A stretch of 46,131 bases of DNA from Sinorhizobium sp. 8-89 (GCF_030124325.1 NZ_JASKLR010000011.1:165212-211342); one strand, 5' to 3'; shown: positions 9,224 to 17,764, numbered from the stretch's first letter. The notes: generated by a model from the sequence alone, not told the origin. Made by a program: numbers and translations.

Positions 9224-9423
9224 ATGGCGCGATCCAGACGTAAGACTGCTGTCACCGGCATCACGACGGCCGAAAGCGACAAGGGTTTCAAGGTGAAGGA
9301 GCACCGGCGCGAGCGAGCAGCGTTGCGTGCGCTCGCAAGCTGTTTGGCGATCCTTGGCGGGGAGACAAGGACGGCAAGCAGTGGTTCGACGCGGCTGCGT
9401 ACCCCCAGTTTATGCGCAAGTGA
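9224..9423 (+). pseudogene. Small conserved hypothetical (MARSRRKT family), frameshifted
   Basis: It starts MARSRRKTAVTGITTAESDK, a recognisable opening of a small basic uncharacterised family. The family's C-terminal signature (PW-x-G-KDGK-x-WFD-x-YP-x-FMRK) is present but in another frame: KLFGDPWRGDKDGKQWFD then AYPQFMRK and a stop at 9421. The frame changes somewhere between about 9300 and 9334. Ribosome-binding sequence GAGAGGTGAGCC precedes the ATG. One of several broken genes in a row. Confidence 0.6.
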
Positions 9424-9511
9424 TGCCGGGCGCCACGACCAAGCCCCCAATAATCGGCGCTGAGTGCTCTAAACAGTGACTATCGGCTGCGTAATCAAAT
9501 CGGAGATCAGC

Positions 9512-9784
9512 ATGGAGCTCTCAGAGTTTCACATAGGCGGCGACTTCTGGTGTGGTAATCGCAGATGGCGGTGTACGGACGTCGGCACGCGAACAGTTGT
9601 CGCCATCCGCATCGATCAGGTTGAAACGACGAGCCGCGACGCCGACGGCACGACCCACGAAACGCTCACGTATGAGCAGGCAAATGTGGCGGGCTGGTTT
9701 ACCGACCCTCCGTATGCAGTCGCTGAGGTGGTATTCGACGAAAACGATCTTGAAGCCTGCTCGCTTGAGAGGGATGAGTTATGA
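9512..9784 (+). CDS. Small conserved hypothetical protein (MELSEFxIGGxFWCG family)
   Basis: 90 residues from MELSEFHIGGDFWCGNRRWR, ending PPYAVAEVVFDENDLEACSL plus a short tail. This is a recurrent uncharacterised proteobacterial protein, recognisable by the FWCGxRRWRCTDVGTR and PYAVAE-VFDExDLEAC blocks. The frame is intact, unlike its neighbours. The family is often found in mobile or accessory regions. No function is known and none is suggested by the flanking debris. Confidence 0.6.
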   Translation: MELSEFHIGGDFWCGNRRWRCTDVGTRTVVAIRIDQVETTSRDADGTTHETLTYEQANVAGWFTDPPYAVAEVVFDENDLEACSLERDEL

Positions 9785-9816
9785 ACGGCCAACTGGGCGA
9801 TGCTTTGATATAAGCC

Positions 9817-10110
9817 GTACGCGACGAACTGCTGAGCGAGAGCCTCTTCTGCGGGCTCGGCCACGCCCGCAGTGCCATTTCCGAATGGATCTACGCCTAC
9901 AATACATTCCCGCCGCACTCGTCGCTCGTATACCGTACCCCGGCAGCCTATGCCGGGACCATCGCCGGAGCCGGCTCCAACGCTGCGCAAGATGAAAGCT
10001 ACGCGACGATTGGCACCGGGCGTTTCTGGAAACGAGCTTCTCGGAAACACTACGAGATAGAGCACATCGGGTCTGCATTCGAGCATGACCGGCCCTACGC
10101 CCTCGCGTAA
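9817..10110 (+). mobile_element. IS3-family transposase (OrfB) C-terminal remnant
   Basis: Translation from 9817 gives VRDELLSESLFCGLGHARSA, then ISEWIYAYNTFPPHSSLVYR and TPAAYAGTI, which is the end of the rve integrase core of IS3-family OrfB: the (L/V)RDE(C/L)L ... YNxxRPHSxLGxxTP ending with the conserved catalytic-region Glu in RDE. Only the last ~45 residues of a transposase are present, with a run-on tail to a stop at 10108. No upstream DD residues, OrfA or terminal repeats are visible, so this is a dead fragment. Confidence 0.7.
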
Positions 10111-10219
10111 CATGTAAATGCTTCTCGGCAGTTGGAGCAGGCTCCACAAACAACCCGACATAGAAAACTACTGCAAATTGTGGTAGGTCACAACTCAATC
10201 GCAGTGGGGGGCAACGGCC

Positions 10220-11151
10220 ATGCCGATACAGGAAAATGCGATTGCGTTTATAGACGACTGCAACGGCAAGTACCAGATTAAGGCAAAAGTTCTGGGGAAG
10301 GAACCGCCGGTAAGGGCCGAAGGAAGCGCGATGCCTGGAAAGAGGCTGCGATGTTGTGGGGCGATGTTGTGTTCGTCCGCAAGTTCGTCGGCAGCAAAGT
10401 GGAGGTCTCTGCGAAGGGCCATATCCTCGAGATACCGAAGGCACGACTTACCGACGAGCCAATCCTCAATGTCTGGCAGATCGATGTCGGTCAGGGCGAC
10501 GCCAGCCTGATCCGTTTTCCCGACGGCAGATGGGCGGCCATTGATCTCGGTCCCGCCCGCAGCGGATTCATCAACACGAACAGCGGGCGGACGGCTGTCG
10601 ACTTCATGGCATGGATGGCTTTCGAAGACCACGGCTGGATGTTCCGCGGCGCTGCCAACGCCGACCGAACATTCCACCTCGACTGGATCGTCTTTACACA
10701 CCCCGATGACGATCACATCGGGGTGTAAGCAATTCACCGACATGCTCGGCCGATATTGGAGCGTTGGGACCGTCTATCACAACGGGATGGGCCGCTTTGA
10801 CGGGACACCACGGGAATGGACATCGTCGGTCGCCGGAATGTCACAACTCGGGGAAGTTAAGGGCAGTCACGAGGGCGAACTCTATCTGAGTTCGCTTATC
10901 GACGCGTTTGATGATGTGACGCTTACGAGAAACCCGATGGCGGGCGCTCGTGGAAGCTGTCCGGAAGCTGGGCGAACATTCTCAAAAAACTGCGCGATAA
11001 TCGCGGAAGCACGGTGGGAGCCCTTGGACGGCTGTCCGATAAATCCAGCGGTGCTGCCCTTGGCTCGGCGCCGGTATCGGTCAGGGTGCTCGGTCCGATC
11101 GAGGACACTATCCCTGGCACAAGCGCAGTGGGGTTGTGGCTTGGCAGATAA
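10220..11151 (+). pseudogene. Metallo-beta-lactamase-fold (ComEC-like) protein, multiple frameshifts and 3' truncation
   Basis: Segments of one protein lie in successive frames: MPIQENAIAFIDDCNGKYQI..., then (shift near 10325) RRKRDAWKEAAMLWGDVVFV ... LNVWQIDVGQGDASLIRFP ... WIVFTHPDDDHIG, then (shift near 10727) KQFTDMLGRYWSVGTVYHNG..., then (shift near 10935) SWANILKKLRDNRGSTVGAL...DTIPGTSAVGLWL to a stop at 11149. VGQGDA-LI and the TH-x-D-x-DHIG metal motif identify the ComEC/Rec2-type beta-lactamase fold, a group found in competence and conflict-type loci. The gene ends 31 bp before the first 150-bp inverted-end element. Confidence 0.7.
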
Positions 11152-11181
11152 CTGTGAGAATGCGGCTGTTTCGCTTTGATT

Positions 11182-11331
11182 TGGCATTTAATTTGAGAAT
11201 CGAGCGGTCAGAATTCTCAGGCTGACTGCCGTACACTGTTGCTATCTCATTGTATTTACGTATCTTTGTCTTCGTTCTTCATAGTAGCCGTGCGATCACG
11301 CTCCGGCGTTGGTTTCTCAAATTAAATGCCA
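11182..11331. mobile_element. 150-bp inverted-end element, copy 1 (MITE-like or transposon end)
   Basis: It is bounded by a perfect inverted repeat: TGGCATTTAATTTGAGAA at 11182-11199 and its exact complement at 11314-11331, extendable outward by three more matching bases. Further copies of the right-hand unit follow outside it, at 11346-11363 (TCTCAAATTAAGTGGCA) and 11364-11381 (ATTCTCAATTTATGTGTG). No coding capacity. A second structure of exactly the same length and design sits at 27624-27773 in the same orientation. Arrays of imperfect repeats at an end are typical of transposase-binding sites in large transposons, but the family is not recognised. It fills the ~330-bp gap between the broken metallo-beta-lactamase gene and the LysR gene. 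Confidence 0.65.
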
Positions 11332-11479
11332 AATGGCCGCCGTATGTCTCAAATTAAGTGGCAATTCTCAATTTATGTGTGCGTGACTAACTGTTTGAAA
11401 TTATTGCAACTAGAGTCTGGCAATTAAATGGAAAGCGACACGCGACGCAAAAAACCAGCCAGCTCTGGCCAGCGAGCAG

Positions 11480-12379
11480 CTAGAGTTTGGTCACTCGGTA
11501 CGCGCGAACATGGTCAATAAGTGCGCGCAGCTTAGGCGCCATATTCCGGCGATTGGGGAAATAGAGGAAGAACCCTGGGAACGGCGGCAGATACTCGTCC
11601 AACGCCGTGATCAAATCGCCACGATCGATGTATGGGCGAAACGTCTCTTCCAATGCGAATGTGATACCGCCGCCAGCGAGCGCAGTCCGGATCATCAGTT
11701 GCAGATCGTTTGTGGTAATCTGCGGATCAACAGCAACGTCGAAAGTTATGCCGGCCTCCTCGAACTCCCATCGGTACGGCGCTGCACTTGGAGAAGGCCG
11801 CCAACCGATACAGCGATGACGCACCAGTTCCCGAGGATGCCGTGGCATTCCGTGGATCTCGAAATATCTCGGTGTCGCGACCACCACTTCTCGCTCTTTG
11901 TTGGTTAGTGGCACCGCGACCATATCCTGCTCGATGACCTCACCCAGCCGAACTCCTGCATCGAAGCCGGCGGCAACGATATCGAATATGTCGTCGGTAA
12001 CCGTGACATCGATCGTGATGCCGGGATGGGCTTCGGCGAAAGACGCGATCAGCGGGCCGGAAAGAAATTGTTCCGCAATCGATGTGACCGCGATCCGTAG
12101 CAAGCCGCTGGGTCTGGCGTCACCCGCCACGTTCTCGAATGCGGATTTTACGTCGGCTATTGGCTGAGCCAGCGTTTCACGGAAGCGGTTGCCCGCCTCG
12201 GTCAGCCGCACGCTGCGCGTCGTGCGGCTGACCAGCGCGATGCCGCAAATATCCTCAAGCCGTCTGATCGCTTGGCTCACGGCCGAGCGAGTGACGCCGA
12301 GGCGATCAGCGGCCGCCCTGAAATTCCCCTCTTCTGCGACTGCGAGAAACACTGGAACCAAGTTTAGATCGATTGTCAT
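11480..12379 (-). CDS. LysR-family transcriptional regulator
   Basis: 299 residues, the normal family length. Residues ~1-60 form the winged HTH (FLAVAEEGNFRAAADRLGVT, RSAVSQAIRRLED); residues ~90-295 form the periplasmic-binding-like effector domain (GLLRIAVTSIAEQFLSGPLI, DAGVRLGEVIEQDMVAVPL, HRCIGWRPSPSA). The DAGVRLGE and HRCIGWR features resemble the LysR group that controls short-chain dehydrogenase and oxidoreductase genes. It is divergent from the 12519-14671 operon, 139 bp away, which is its probable target. Confidence 0.9.
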   Translation of the reverse strand: MTIDLNLVPVFLAVAEEGNFRAAADRLGVTRSAVSQAIRRLEDICGIALVSRTTRSVRLTEAGNRFRETLAQPIADVKSAFENVAGDARPSGLLRIAVTSIAEQFLSGPLIASFAEAHPGITIDVTVTDDIFDIVAAGFDAGVRLGEVIEQDMVAVPLTNKEREVVVATPRYFEIHGMPRHPRELVRHRCIGWRPSPSAAPYRWEFEEAGITFDVAVDPQITTNDLQLMIRTALAGGGITFALEETFRPYIDRGDLITALDEYLPPFPGFFLYFPNRRNMAPKLRALIDHVRAYRVTKL

Positions 12380-12518
12380 TGTCGTTTCTCACTAACCAAT
12401 CACGTTAGCAGAAAGGGAATACAAGCGACAATCGAATTTGTCTACCTATTGCTCGTGGCCGACAGTCGCCCTAGCGGCACGGCAGACACGAAGACCGAGC
12501 ATCGAAGGAGATATTCCC

Positions 12519-13085
12519 ATGACACACATCAAATTCAGACTCGCCGCGGCTTTGGCTCTTGGCCTCTGCGCCGAACCTGTCGCTGCGCAGGATAGCTCCT
12601 GCCCTCGGGAAGGAGCCGATGCTCCTCTCGCACTCCATGCCGACTGGATCATGGAGGGTTGGGAACGCCATGAAGGCGACGGCAAGTTCGTGTTCGCGGA
12701 AAAGCTGAACCGGTATTACGACCTGGAAAACACCAAAGGGGTTTTCTACGACAATTTCGCGCCTGGCAGCACACAGCTCTTTGACCACTCCGCCCGCTAT
12801 GGAGCGAACTGGGAGGCGTTGCAGAACGCTGCCCGATCGGTTCGCCACGGTCTAACCGGCGGTCACGACGCGATCGTCAGCGACACCGTTGCTTCGACGA
12901 CGCTTGGCTTCGTCGGCCGCATCGATCGTCTCGACGGCAAGGTGATCGCTTTTGATGGTCGCTCGCAGCTCGGCTGGGCATGCACCGGCGGCAAATGGAA
13001 GATCCGCCATGAACTGAACTACGCCTGGGTCGTCGAGCCAGAGACCATTCAGTCTTTCCTGGGCAAGACGGAGCCGGCGCAATGA
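12519..13085 (+). CDS. Secreted NTF2-like protein
   Basis: 188 residues from MTHIKFRLAAALALGLCAEP; a Sec signal with likely cleavage after VAAQ or AEPVAA. GAAGGAG lies 9-15 bp upstream of the ATG. The mature part has an NTF2/SnoaL-like pattern: an N-terminal helix EKLNRYYDLEN, a GVFYDNFAPG loop, a C-terminal sheet GKVIAFDGRSQLGWACTGGK and KWKIRHELNYAW. A periplasmic ligand-binding or isomerase-like role is possible but unproven. The stop overlaps the next start (ATGA), so translation is coupled to the Atu4866-like gene. Probably under the divergent LysR. Confidence 0.7.
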   Translation: MTHIKFRLAAALALGLCAEPVAAQDSSCPREGADAPLALHADWIMEGWERHEGDGKFVFAEKLNRYYDLENTKGVFYDNFAPGSTQLFDHSARYGANWEALQNAARSVRHGLTGGHDAIVSDTVASTTLGFVGRIDRLDGKVIAFDGRSQLGWACTGGKWKIRHELNYAWVVEPETIQSFLGKTEPAQ

Positions 13086-13333
13086 CCACCCAAGCATTCT
13101 CGCACCCTTATGTCGGCATGTGGGAGACTGCAGACGGTCGCATCCGGCACCAGTTGCTCCCGAATGGCCGCTACGACGAGGCGCGCGGTTCACGCGAAAG
13201 CGCCTATCAAGGACGATACGAGGTGTCCGGAAATCATATCGAGTACTGGGACGATACCGGCTTTACGGCCGACGGCGATTTTGTCGATGACATCCTGCAC
13301 CATGCCGGAATGGTTCTGTACCGCAAGCGGTAG
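13082..13333 (+). CDS. Atu4866-family small protein
   Basis: 83 residues with the family's full motif order: HPYVGMWETADGRIRHQLLP, NGRYDEARGSRESAYQGRYE, then a YWDDTGFTADGDFVDDILHH block and a GMVLYRKR end. The family is named after an Agrobacterium protein of solved beta-barrel-like structure and unknown function, and is often beside oxidoreductase or LysR genes. It overlaps the preceding gene by 4 bp. The match in length and motif order is strong; the biological role stays unknown. Confidence 0.85.
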   Translation: MTTQAFSHPYVGMWETADGRIRHQLLPNGRYDEARGSRESAYQGRYEVSGNHIEYWDDTGFTADGDFVDDILHHAGMVLYRKR

Positions 13334-13438
13334 TCCACGAATGATCACGCCTGCATATGCAGTGCCGGCGTGCTCTAATTTTCTTTCGCGCGATGCGATC
13401 GCCGGCACCCGGAAAAAACAGATTCAAGGAAGAAAGCG

Positions 13439-14671
13439 ATGACAACGACCGATATCGAGCAGCAGCTCGAGAACTTGGCTTCGCCACGAGAGAGGGAGAG
13501 ACTCCTGCGGGGTCTTGCCGTTCTGAAACAGATCGGGGGTGAGAATTTTGGGGGGCCGATAAGCCATCTTGCCAGCTTCTCGGGAGATTTGGCTCGCTTC
13601 ACCATTCAATATCCCTATGGCGATGTGTTGTCGCGGGATGGCTTGGATCTGCGGACACGGCAGATTCTGACTGCCGCCACATTGTTGGCCCATGGATCGG
13701 CACAGTCTCAGCTTTCTTTTCACCTCAATGGATTGCTGAACGCCGGGGGAACCCGCGATGATGTCGTCGACCTGTTGTTTATTTCCGCGGGTCTTCTCGG
13801 ATTCCCGACGGCGATCAACGCCGTTCCGATCGTCCGAGACGTTCTCGCCGCCCGGCACGAAACCAAAAACGCTACTGAGGCTCAGGCATCAGCTGCTATC
13901 CCGGACTTCCCCTCTGACCGTCTCGCTGTCCTCGATCGGATTGCGCCTGCGTTCTTGAAGTGGCGCCAACAGGTTCTCGACGAGGAGATGTTCGGCGCGG
14001 TGCATCTGGAGCCCAGGCTGGCCCATCTTGCGTCTGCCGCAATGCTGGCGGCGCGGGGGAAGGTAGGGGCGAACTTTGACGCCCATATCGCTTCGGCATT
14101 GGCTGCGGGTGCAACCGATAGTGACATTGTCGAAATGGTTATCCAACTGAGCGTCTATTCCGGGTTCCCTGCCGCGCTAAACGCTGCCGGCAGAGCAAGA
14201 AATGTCCTGGAGGCACAGGAGCGGCCCGAAGCGAGGGTCCAAAAAAGAGTCGATGCCATAAGGTATGATGATAAGCGCTTCATGCGGGGCGCCGCAACGC
14301 TTGCGGCGACATCGGGAGGATCCGGGGCCGATGTGGTCGATAGTTTCAAGGATATCGCTCCTGATCTCGGAAGACTTATAGTCGCCCACTGCTACGGCGA
14401 TATCTTCTACCGCCCGGCCCTCAATCCCAAGATGCGTGAGTTGGGTGCGATCTCCGCTCTCGCCGCCCAGGGAACCGTCGCGGCAGAGAAGCCACTTGGC
14501 GTCCATATCGATGCCGCTCTCAATCTCGGGGCCGCCAGAGAAGAGATTGTCGAGACCCTCTTCAACGTCATTCCCTATGCCGGCTATCCATTGATCGAAA
14601 AAGCTCTGCTGATTGCTCAGGAGCGCATGGCGTTGTTTGAAGCCAGGCACGCGGACGACAATCCTTCATGA
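13439..14671 (+). CDS. Triple-domain carboxymuconolactone-decarboxylase-like protein
   Basis: 410 residues containing three tandem CMD (AhpD-like fold) repeats. They can be aligned on HLNGLLNAGGTRDDVVDLLF (~99-118), HIASALAAGATDSDIVEMVI (~217-236) and HIDAALNLGAAREEIVETLF (~358-377). Each repeat is preceded by a LDxRxRxLxxxAxLxAxG-type helix (LDLRTRQILTAATLLAHGSA; LNPKMRELGAISALAAQG). None has the C-x-x-C of AhpD, so thiol peroxidase-partner activity is unlikely; decarboxylase/lactone-type chemistry or a structural role is possible. Most CMD proteins have one or two domains and oligomerise, so a three-domain chain may form a covalent half of a hexamer. It is the third gene of a likely LysR-controlled operon, 105 bp after the Atu4866-like gene. 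Confidence 0.8.
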   Translation: MTTTDIEQQLENLASPRERERLLRGLAVLKQIGGENFGGPISHLASFSGDLARFTIQYPYGDVLSRDGLDLRTRQILTAATLLAHGSAQSQLSFHLNGLLNAGGTRDDVVDLLFISAGLLGFPTAINAVPIVRDVLAARHETKNATEAQASAAIPDFPSDRLAVLDRIAPAFLKWRQQVLDEEMFGAVHLEPRLAHLASAAMLAARGKVGANFDAHIASALAAGATDSDIVEMVIQLSVYSGFPAALNAAGRARNVLEAQERPEARVQKRVDAIRYDDKRFMRGAATLAATSGGSGADVVDSFKDIAPDLGRLIVAHCYGDIFYRPALNPKMRELGAISALAAQGTVAAEKPLGVHIDAALNLGAAREEIVETLFNVIPYAGYPLIEKALLIAQERMALFEARHADDNPS

Positions 14672-15204
14672 TCACGGAAGACTATATCATGTCCTCCTAC
14701 TGATCGTTTGAGGCCATAGCGCCTCCGGTCCGCTCTGGCGGCGGGCCGGTCTTTTTCACGAGCGACCTTGTGGCGCCATGCACCAAGCTTTGCAGAATCA
14801 ACCAATTTGACTGGAGCGTCGTTCTCCCGTTCATCGGCCGTCATGGGCGGCATTTGCTTCATCGAACCACCAATGGAGCAGATCATGTTCAGCGATGCAG
14901 CAGTCACTTTCATTCGAACAGTACCGGGAGAGGGGGCGACCTTAGGTTCGCTCCTGGAAAAAGATGCTGTCTGCAGCTTTCGCAATTTCGCCGCTAACCT
15001 GGAGAAACCGGCTTGCGACGCAGATGCGAATTTCACTTGCCGCCGAGGGTTGAACGAGACCGGCATTGTTTTCATATCGGACGAACCCAAATGCCGCAGT
15101 GCATCATTGATGGTGGTTGCGGGCGCAGAAGTGAGCAGGGACATGTTCCATTGAAGCTCCATGGAATCTTAAGGCAGCTATCCCCGTCTAAGAGAGGATC
15201 CGCG
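14672..15204. other. 533-bp gap with possible oxidoreductase debris on the minus strand
   Basis: No convincing gene. On the minus strand, around 14900-15030, the translation KLQTASFSRSEPKVAPSPGT followed by VRMKVTAASLN resembles the N-terminus of a zinc-type alcohol dehydrogenase/quinone reductase (PGPGxVxVKVxAASLN). It then dissolves into sequence without the rest of the fold. AraC regulators like the next gene are often divergent from such oxidoreductases, so a decayed divergent target is conceivable. The match is short and may be chance. Confidence 0.3.
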
Positions 15205-16209
15205 TTGGCAAACATCGAAGCATCTCGTCAAAACGTATTGCCTTCAATGCCGGCTGATACCGGTAAGCCCATTTATCCAGCGACCCTCGTGCCTGAACTG
15301 GAAGAGGTTATTGCAAGGCCCGAGCGGACGTCACCGCTCGGGCTTGAACAGTATATAGCCGGTCGCACGCTTGTCAGTGGCGATAGTCCGGCGTGGACCG
15401 ACATGTTCGTGCAGGTCTATTCTCGTCTCGATAAGCAGGAGGCCTTTCTCGTTCCCGCGGTTGCAGAACCCCTGATCGTCTGGGTGATGTCGGGAGAGGC
15501 CGTCGTCGAAGAGCGGGACCTTGACGGTGACTGGGTCGCAAACACAGTCACCGTAGGCGACTTCTTTCTGACTCGTTCCCCCACGCCCTATGAGATGCGT
15601 TGGCGGGCGCTCGGAGAAGCGCCCTTCCAGGTCATGCATCTTTATCTCTCCGTTCCGCTGTTCGAGCGCGTCGCCTACGATGTGTTGGGCTGCGCCGCCC
15701 CTCCTGCACTGCGCGACATCTCCGGGGGCAAGGACACGCAGCTGTCACACCTTCTTGCATTGATCCATCAGGAGCTGGCGTCTGAAGGGAAGGGGAGCCA
15801 GCTGTTCATCCAAGGCCTTGCCCAGACCCTCGCCGTGCATCTGATCCGGAATTATGCCGCGACTGAAGCTGCCGACGATCACCAAAATGCGCTTCCCGGC
15901 TTCAAGCTTCGTCGGGCCGTCGCCTACCTCGAAGAACATCTAGCCGAGCCGTTCAATCTCGCACAGCTTGCCGAAACGGTGGGCATGAGCGAATTTTATT
16001 TCAGCCGTCTGTTCAAGAAGGCGACAGGGCTCTCGCCCTCGCGCTACTTCATTCGCCAGCGCGTTGCCCGAGCGCAGCTTCTCCTGCAGGAGACGGATAC
16101 GAGCATCATCGAGATCGGCATGTCGGTTGGCTATTCCAGCCCAAGCCATTTCGCGCAGGTATTCCGCCGGGAGACCGGCCTGCCGCCGAGCCACTATCGG
16201 CAAGGCTAG
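15205..16209 (+). CDS. AraC-family regulator with cupin-type N-terminal domain
   Basis: 334 residues if started at TTG 15205, which has AGAGAGGA 7-14 bp upstream; the first ATG (15247) has no ribosome-binding sequence, so TTG is preferred. Residues ~40-215 form an AraC cupin-6-like sensor (EPLIVWVMSGEAVVEERDLD...FFLTRSPTPYEMRW). Residues ~235-334 carry two HTH motifs (LAQLAETVGMSEFYFSRLFK and IEIGMSVGYSSPSHFAQVFR) and the end GLPPSHYRQ. Such proteins activate adjacent SDR/oxidoreductase genes; the SDR at 16356 follows on the same strand after structured RNA. Confidence 0.85.
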   Translation: MANIEASRQNVLPSMPADTGKPIYPATLVPELEEVIARPERTSPLGLEQYIAGRTLVSGDSPAWTDMFVQVYSRLDKQEAFLVPAVAEPLIVWVMSGEAVVEERDLDGDWVANTVTVGDFFLTRSPTPYEMRWRALGEAPFQVMHLYLSVPLFERVAYDVLGCAAPPALRDISGGKDTQLSHLLALIHQELASEGKGSQLFIQGLAQTLAVHLIRNYAATEAADDHQNALPGFKLRRAVAYLEEHLAEPFNLAQLAETVGMSEFYFSRLFKKATGLSPSRYFIRQRVARAQLLLQETDTSIIEIGMSVGYSSPSHFAQVFRRETGLPPSHYRQG

Positions 16210-16215
16210 TTTTTT

Positions 16216-16251
16216 GACCTGTCGCGATTTCGAGCAAGATCGCGACAGGTC
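16216..16251. repeat. 13-bp perfect inverted repeat after the AraC gene
   Basis: GACCTGTCGCGAT (16216-16228) and its complement (16239-16251) flank a 10-nt loop, six bases after the AraC stop codon. The T-run lies before rather than after the stem on the plus strand, so it is not a canonical rho-independent terminator. It may stabilise the 3' end or act as a weak terminator. Confidence 0.6.
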
Positions 16252-16295
16252 GAGCAAGGCCCCGAGAGAAGGGCGCCGATGAAAGGCTTAGCTTC

Positions 16296-16347
16296 CTCCT
16301 TGTCAAAACGAAACGCCCACCGCGGTGGTGGGCTTCAAGACAAGGAG
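16296..16347 (+). promoter_or_regulatory. Nested stem-loop that sequesters the Shine-Dalgarno of the SDR gene
   Basis: CTCCTTGTC (16296-16304) is the exact complement of GACAAGGAG (16339-16347), and the latter contains the AAGGAG Shine-Dalgarno used by the ATG at 16356. Inside it is a second stem, GCCCACC (16315-16321) with GGTGGGC (16327-16333). Folded, the leader would hide the ribosome-binding site, as RNA thermometers and ligand- or protein-responsive leaders do. The structure is seen directly; a regulatory role is inference. Confidence 0.5.
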
Positions 16348-16355
16348 TGAAGACA

Positions 16356-17105
16356 ATGACTAACCTCAACGGAAAGATCGCACTGGTCACTGGTGCATCG
16401 AGTGGCATTGGCGCTGCTACCGCCGTCAAGCTTGCTGAAGCCGGCGCAAAGGTCGGCATCGCTGCCCGCCGCACCGAGAAGCTCGAGGATATCAAGAAGC
16501 AGATCGAAGCCAAGGGCGGTGAAGCTCTCGTGATCGAAATGGACGTGGTTGACACGACCTCGGTCGAAGCGGGCGTCAAGAAGCTGGTTGATGCCTATGG
16601 TTCGATCGACATCCTCGTCAACAATGCCGGTCTTATGCCGCTTTCCGATATCGATCAGTTCAAGGTCGACGAGTGGCACCGGATGGTGGACGTGAACGTG
16701 AAGGGTCTGCTCAATACGACGGCCGCTGTTCTGCCACAAATGATCAAGCAGCATTCCGGCCACGTCTTTAACATGTCCTCGATCGCAGGCCGCAAGGTCT
16801 TCAAGGGGCTGTCGGTTTACTGTGCCACGAAACATGCGGTCACGGCCTTCTCCGACGGCCTGCGCATGGAAGTCGGCCAGAAGCACGGCATTCGCGTGAC
16901 CTGCATCCAGCCAGGCGCGGTGGCCACTGAGCTCTACGATCACATCACTGAGCCGGGCTACCGCAAGCAGATGGACGAACTGGCTAGCCAGATGACCTTC
17001 CTCCAGGGCGAGGACATTGGCGACACCATCGTCTTTGCAGCCCAGGCCCCGGCTCATGTGGACGTCGCAGAGCTGTTCGTCCTGCCAGTAGAACAGGGCT
17101 GGTAA
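16356..17105 (+). CDS. Short-chain dehydrogenase/reductase (SDR), classical
   Basis: 249 residues. Rossmann cofactor motif TGASSGIG near the N-terminus, an ARRTEKL segment after strand 2 suggesting NADP preference, NNAG, the catalytic Ser in NMSSIAGR and YCATK (Tyr-x3-Lys). The sequence resembles serine/3-hydroxypropionate-type 'oxidoreductase' SDRs in rhizobia. The ATG was chosen over a GTG nine bases earlier because AAGGAG is 8 bp before it. The leader folds into a stem that covers this site. It is followed by a flavin reductase 57 bp downstream, then two small enzymes, as one likely operon. Confidence 0.88.
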   Translation: MTNLNGKIALVTGASSGIGAATAVKLAEAGAKVGIAARRTEKLEDIKKQIEAKGGEALVIEMDVVDTTSVEAGVKKLVDAYGSIDILVNNAGLMPLSDIDQFKVDEWHRMVDVNVKGLLNTTAAVLPQMIKQHSGHVFNMSSIAGRKVFKGLSVYCATKHAVTAFSDGLRMEVGQKHGIRVTCIQPGAVATELYDHITEPGYRKQMDELASQMTFLQGEDIGDTIVFAAQAPAHVDVAELFVLPVEQGW

Positions 17106-17162
17106 CAGGCCGGCCCTGACGGGTCCCTGCTTTAACGCAGGGACCTCTCAAGGGAGATTGAC

Positions 17163-17711
17163 ATGAAGGAAGTACTCGCATCTCAAGCCTATCGCGTCCT
17201 GGAACCTGGCCCGATCGTCATGGTCTCCACCAGCGATAACGGCAGGCCCAACGTGATGACGATGGGCTTCCATATGATGATCCAGCACGAGCCGCCGCTC
17301 ATCGGTTGTGTCATTGGGCCTTGGGATCACAGCTATCAGGCTCTCCGGAAAACCGGAGAATGTGTCATCGCTGTACCCGGTCTCGATCTCGCAGAAACCG
17401 TTGTGGACGTCGGGAACTGTTCTGGGGATCGGGTGGATAAATTCCAGAGATACGGCCTCAAGACGCGACCTGCCAAGGACGTGTCAGCCCCGCTCCTCAC
17501 CGACTGCCTGGCCAACATCGAATGCCGGGTCGTCGATACTAGGCTCTGCGACCCTTACAACCTCTTCATCCTTGGGGCGAGGAGGATCTGGATCAACGAG
17601 AGCCGCAAAGAGCGTCGAATGATGCATCACCGAGGTAACGGTACCTTCACCGTCGACGGCGGCACGCTCGATCTCAAAGACCGCATGGTCAAATGGCGTC
17701 ACCTCCCCTGA
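17163..17711 (+). CDS. Flavin reductase family protein
   Basis: 182 residues with the FMN-binding split-barrel pattern: GPIVMVSTSDNGRPNVMTMG, a PPLIGCVIGPWDHSYQALRK segment and a GECVIAVPGLDLAETVVDVG segment, then NIECRVVDTRLCDPYNLFIL. Members reduce flavin with NAD(P)H, either to supply a monooxygenase partner or as stand-alone flavoproteins. Here it sits between an SDR and a monooxygenase-like protein (18077). AAGGGAGATTGAC precedes the start. Confidence 0.85.
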   Translation: MKEVLASQAYRVLEPGPIVMVSTSDNGRPNVMTMGFHMMIQHEPPLIGCVIGPWDHSYQALRKTGECVIAVPGLDLAETVVDVGNCSGDRVDKFQRYGLKTRPAKDVSAPLLTDCLANIECRVVDTRLCDPYNLFILGARRIWINESRKERRMMHHRGNGTFTVDGGTLDLKDRMVKWRHLP

Positions 17712-17764
17712 GGAGGCGTCGTCCTCCACTTCAACCTATATCACCAAATCGAAGGAGAAATCAT

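Noticed and set aside
14617..15162. A 181-residue minus-strand frame as a full gene
   Set aside because: Only a short stretch resembles a quinone reductase N-terminus and the remainder fits no fold; kept only as possible debris.
16216..16251. The inverted repeat after the AraC gene as a rho-independent terminator
   Set aside because: The T-run precedes the stem on the plus strand, so the canonical order is absent in both directions.
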